A stretch of DNA of 64,000 nucleotides from Beroe forskalii (taxonomy: Eukaryota > Ctenophora > Nuda > Beroida > Beroidae), in the NCBI GenBank assembly GCA_011033025.1, contig WFMF01000359.1:1-64000 (forward strand). The letters run 5' to 3'. The notes under the pieces are model-generated. The model saw only the letters and a program-made list of their open reading frames with translations. It was not told the DNA's origin and made no database searches. A program made the position numbers and the translations under genes. Shown piece after piece: positions 61,634 to 64,000 of the stretch. Each line of letters begins with the position of its first letter. Positions within the stretch are counted from its first letter, which is position 1.

Positions 61634-62233
61634 CTAGGTAGAGAGAAAAGGATAAGTGTACAATGAACATTGTTACAAGTATACGAAACACTTCATCCCT
61701 ATCAGTGTGGATGGATTTCAAAAATTATTGAGTGAAGTAGGTATTCAATATGATCTGCATGACAGATCATATTGTGAATGCAACCATCTTACAATGTAAC
61801 TGGTCTAAATAGGAATATTTTAAAACTTTCATGTAATCCGAAAACTCTATATTTCTAAATTAATGTTGGTTGCAACTTGGGTAACATTAAAGTAGTCCAT
61901 TTCAAACTTAAGCTTGCATCAAGTCTAGACTGATATAGGTATAGGTACTGCAATATTAACCTTGCCATCAGCAAACACAAGATATGTTGGGAGCACATAT
62001 ATCTGGCAAAGTCTCGTTATTTCCTCATGATCTGCTACATTAAGCTGAAAAAGGATAAATTTAGAAATTTGGATAATCATTTAGGAAAAATTCGTTTTAT
62101 TTTGATAATGAAAAACCGATGAGATGTTTCGATTTGTATTGAAATTTTACAAACCTTGAAAAATGAGCATTTATCCTGCATTTCCCCAGCCAACTTTGTT
62201 ATCTGGGGTAAAGAACATTTGTATGGGCCACAC
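61430..62233 (-). CDS. Thioredoxin-fold protein, 3' part (three exons; N-terminal exon not found)
   Basis: Reverse-strand exons 62233-62155, 62044-61961 and 61633-61430, with GT-AG borders (tctgcag|G...TTCAAG|gtttgt; tttttcag|CTT...GGCAAG|gttaat; ctacctag|GTC). They join in frame and read as a thioredoxin from its active site to its last helix: CGPYK, Pro after the active-site helix, the K-L-N-V strand (usually KVDVD), the cis-proline loop VLPTY, the strand LVFADGK, then VIDVVVAPGLEKLRKKI. The split codon before CGPY ends in G, as a Trp codon would. Unusual points: the second active-site Cys is Tyr (CGPY) with another Cys two residues on, and a His/Arg-rich tail of about 48 residues follows the fold. 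A donor at NYAG|gtagtc could shorten the tail. The N-terminal exon (strands 1-2) is not recognisable up to 64000. Confidence 0.82.
61961..62044 (-). CDS. Thioredoxin-like exon with the cis-Pro loop
   Basis: 84 bases, phase 0 at both ends. Encodes LNVADHEEITRLCQ, then the substrate-binding cis-proline loop (VLPTY) and LVFADGK. This is the most typical thioredoxin segment of the gene. Confidence 0.88.
62155..62233 (-). CDS. Thioredoxin-like exon with the active site
   Basis: 79 bases: the last base of a split (Trp?) codon, then CGPYKCSLPQITKL and on to CSFFK. It matches the thioredoxin active-site helix and the start of the following strand. Confidence 0.82.
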
Positions 62234-63287
62234 CTGCAGATAATGTGATCAGTTAAATGTCTGCTGGAAAGATTAGATCATACCCACATCTCTTGAGGGA
62301 GTGCCACAAAAATGACTGTATTTGTCCTACAAAGAAGAGGGAGTACCACAATTCTAAGATACCTATATATAAATCATTGATCAACATTGTGCTGATCAGT
62401 CATCATTCAAATGCAACTGTCTGTCAAAAAGGCTGTCAAAAATGTGAAAGGGCTGGTAGAAAGAGCCAAATTTGGTCCTAATACTGTATAGCTATACAGC
62501 TATATCATACCTTACCTATATCTATTTCTGTGGATAGTAATGTCAACGATGTGGTTCCATAATGATGTGGTTTATAATGACAATCAATTACATCGTTCTA
62601 CAACATCTTTAGGTCTCAAATTTGATTGTATAAAGTAGTGTTGAAAAGTTTAAAAGGTACCTACAACAATTACCTTTGTTTACTTAAACTTTTTTTACTT
62701 AATTACCCAATGATAAAATAGCTGCATATCTTATAGCTAGCTGCTTGGCTCTCTCAAAGTCTCAACTGTCCCTATCACCCCTTCACAAAAGTTGAAATCC
62801 ATTTCCCATAGGGAGGATAAGGCCCAGGGCGAGGATAAAAATTTTTCTACAAGCAAAAATTTTCAAAGATTTGAAAATAAAAACAAACAAAATTTGGTAA
62901 TAAGTGGTGGAAAAATTGTGAAATTGTCATCTATTTTTGAGATGTGCTATGTGACTTGAAACCAAAACCAAATGAGGAAAACTAAGGACCCCATTCGCTT
63001 TTCCAGGATCATTTTCGGTTGTCCAAGAGCAGAATTTAGGATAGCTAAAAGGGAATGTTTTGATAAAGCCCAAGATTATCATTGCTTTGATGATGGCTAT
63101 TATTTTGATATTCAATGAGAACGAGGATTAATAAGCAGCATGCATATGATTAATCTATCAACAAAGTCTAAAGGGCAAAGACAATACATATCATTTCTCA
63201 TCTAAATTGGATAAATTGATTATCTTATGTCTTGGACAAGCGAAGATTAAGTGCACATTTTAATTGTGATACTGTGAAAGATTTGGA
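62234..63287 (-). other. Upstream intron of the thioredoxin-like gene
   Basis: Since the first recognised exon starts with a split codon, this stretch should be intron at least in part. No N-terminal thioredoxin segment ending in a TG|gt donor was found here. Otherwise AT-rich with nothing recognisable. Confidence 0.5.
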
Positions 63288-63890
63288 CTGAAATGAGGGC
63301 AAATATCATACTGAGATGGTAATTCAATTTCGATTTGCTCCAAACGTCTGGCTTGGGAGCTAACGCTCCCACATCCAAGGCCCGCCTAAAATGAGTTTTA
63401 TTTTCGTTTCTGTAAACATTTCTCCTACCAAAGAACTGATATGATTATACATCAAAATTAGACATGAATGACTGAATCAGGGGCGTAGCCAGATTTCTGC
63501 AAAGGGGATGGCGAGTTACATTCAAAACCATCCAAAACCTGTTAAATATTTTATTTTGTTGGCTCAAAGCTCTCATCTTATAAAGATAAACAAAATTTCC
63601 ATATCACCTACCCAAAAAGGGGAGGCAGCCGCCTGTGTCGCCTCCCCCTGGACTGAATGACGGTAAAAGTCTTATTGAGATGGCAATTTGTCCAAATGTT
63701 GGCCTTCTGGGGGCTGCCGCTCCCAGACCCCCAACATTGCCCTTTTTATAGATTTTTTTTTTGTGTAATGTGATCAAATATCTTAAACTAGCCTTAAAAT
63801 TAGACTGAAATGAGGTTAAAAATCCTATTGAGACATCAATTCAACGTCTGGCTTCTGGGGGCTGCCGCCCCCAGACCCCTGCCTTATAAG
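63288..63890 (+). repeat. Three copies of a hairpin-bearing repeat, one split by a MITE
   Basis: Units begin GACTGAAATGAGGGCAAA, GACTGAATGACGGTAAAA and GACTGAAATGAGGTTAAA (about 63288, 63651 and 63812). They continue with a TATTGAGATGGCAATT-like part and end in a hairpin (GGGAGCTAACGCTCCC, GGGGGCTGCCGCTCCC, GGGGGCTGCCGCCCCC) followed in two units by AGACCCC. The MITE at 63478-63650 sits at the start of the middle unit. Confidence 0.75.
63470..63658. mobile_element. hAT-like MITE, second copy, right end shortened
   Basis: The element spans 63478-63650 and matches the one at 5192-5484 (CAGGGGCGTAG start, CCAAAACCTGTT, TTTTATTTTGT, GGCTCAAAGCTCTCAT, GGCAGCCGCCTGTGT). The 8-bp direct repeat GACTGAAT flanks it (63470-63477; 63651-63658). 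The right end stops at CCTCCCCCTG and lacks the GCTACGCCCCTG present in the other copy. Confidence 0.85.
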
Positions 63891-64000
63891 TTTGATCTTT
63901 TTGCTAGAAATTTGTCGGTTTCTTTCTTAAAGTCAAATATTCAAATAATCAGATACCTTGTTGAGCAAGTTTTTAAACCTCAAAAATTGAAATACCAGAG

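Overview
The window is AT-rich eukaryotic DNA with few genes. GT-AG introns, a rhodopsin-class seven-helix receptor and a typical retroelement Gag point to an animal, probably an aquatic invertebrate. Nothing seen fixes the phylum, and I do not name a species. The coding exons at 38.6-40.9 kb and 43.8-44.6 kb are visibly richer in G+C than their surroundings, which helps separate real genes from chance ORFs.

Three host genes can be supported. (1) A class A-type GPCR on the + strand, six coding exons from 32421 to 40908, 554 codons, intron phases 1-1-1-0-0. It has a very short N-terminus, an intracellular loop 3 of about 250 residues and substitutions in the D/ERY, CWxP and NPxxY motifs. (2) A single-exon gene on the - strand (44592-43849) for a secreted, cysteine-rich protein of about 248 residues. 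(3) The 3' part of a thioredoxin-fold gene on the - strand (three exons, 62233-61430), found from splice sites and fold motifs. Its active site reads CGPY instead of CGPC, and its first exon was not found and may lie to the right of the window.

The left end (1 to about 3.1 kb) holds retroelement remains: a Pol-tail-like ORF, an unknown ORF, then a Gag with two CCHC knuckles, then a 46-bp tandem array. The rest is dominated by non-autonomous DNA elements. These include hAT-like MITEs with 8-bp target duplications (5192-5484; 63478-63650), a 2.3-kb TIR element inserted in a 36-bp array (7756-10051), and a 2.0-kb TIR element carrying a 35-bp satellite with higher-order structure (11397-13430). 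There is also a foldback element made of inverted minisatellite arrays with a perfect 8-bp target duplication (13684-14257), and Helitron-like units in head-to-tail arrays (17.5-19.5 kb; 47.3-48.5 kb; possibly 36.5-37.6 kb). Several short hairpin families also recur.

The GPCR introns hold the most unusual structure. Intron 3 carries two tandem units of about 930 bp that each open with a palindrome of about 270 bp, and the differences between the units are mirrored in both arms. Just upstream of exon 4, the splice acceptor and first codons are present in three tandem copies. Large parts of 14-32 kb and 48-60 kb show only repeats and AT-rich sequence in which I could not recognise genes.
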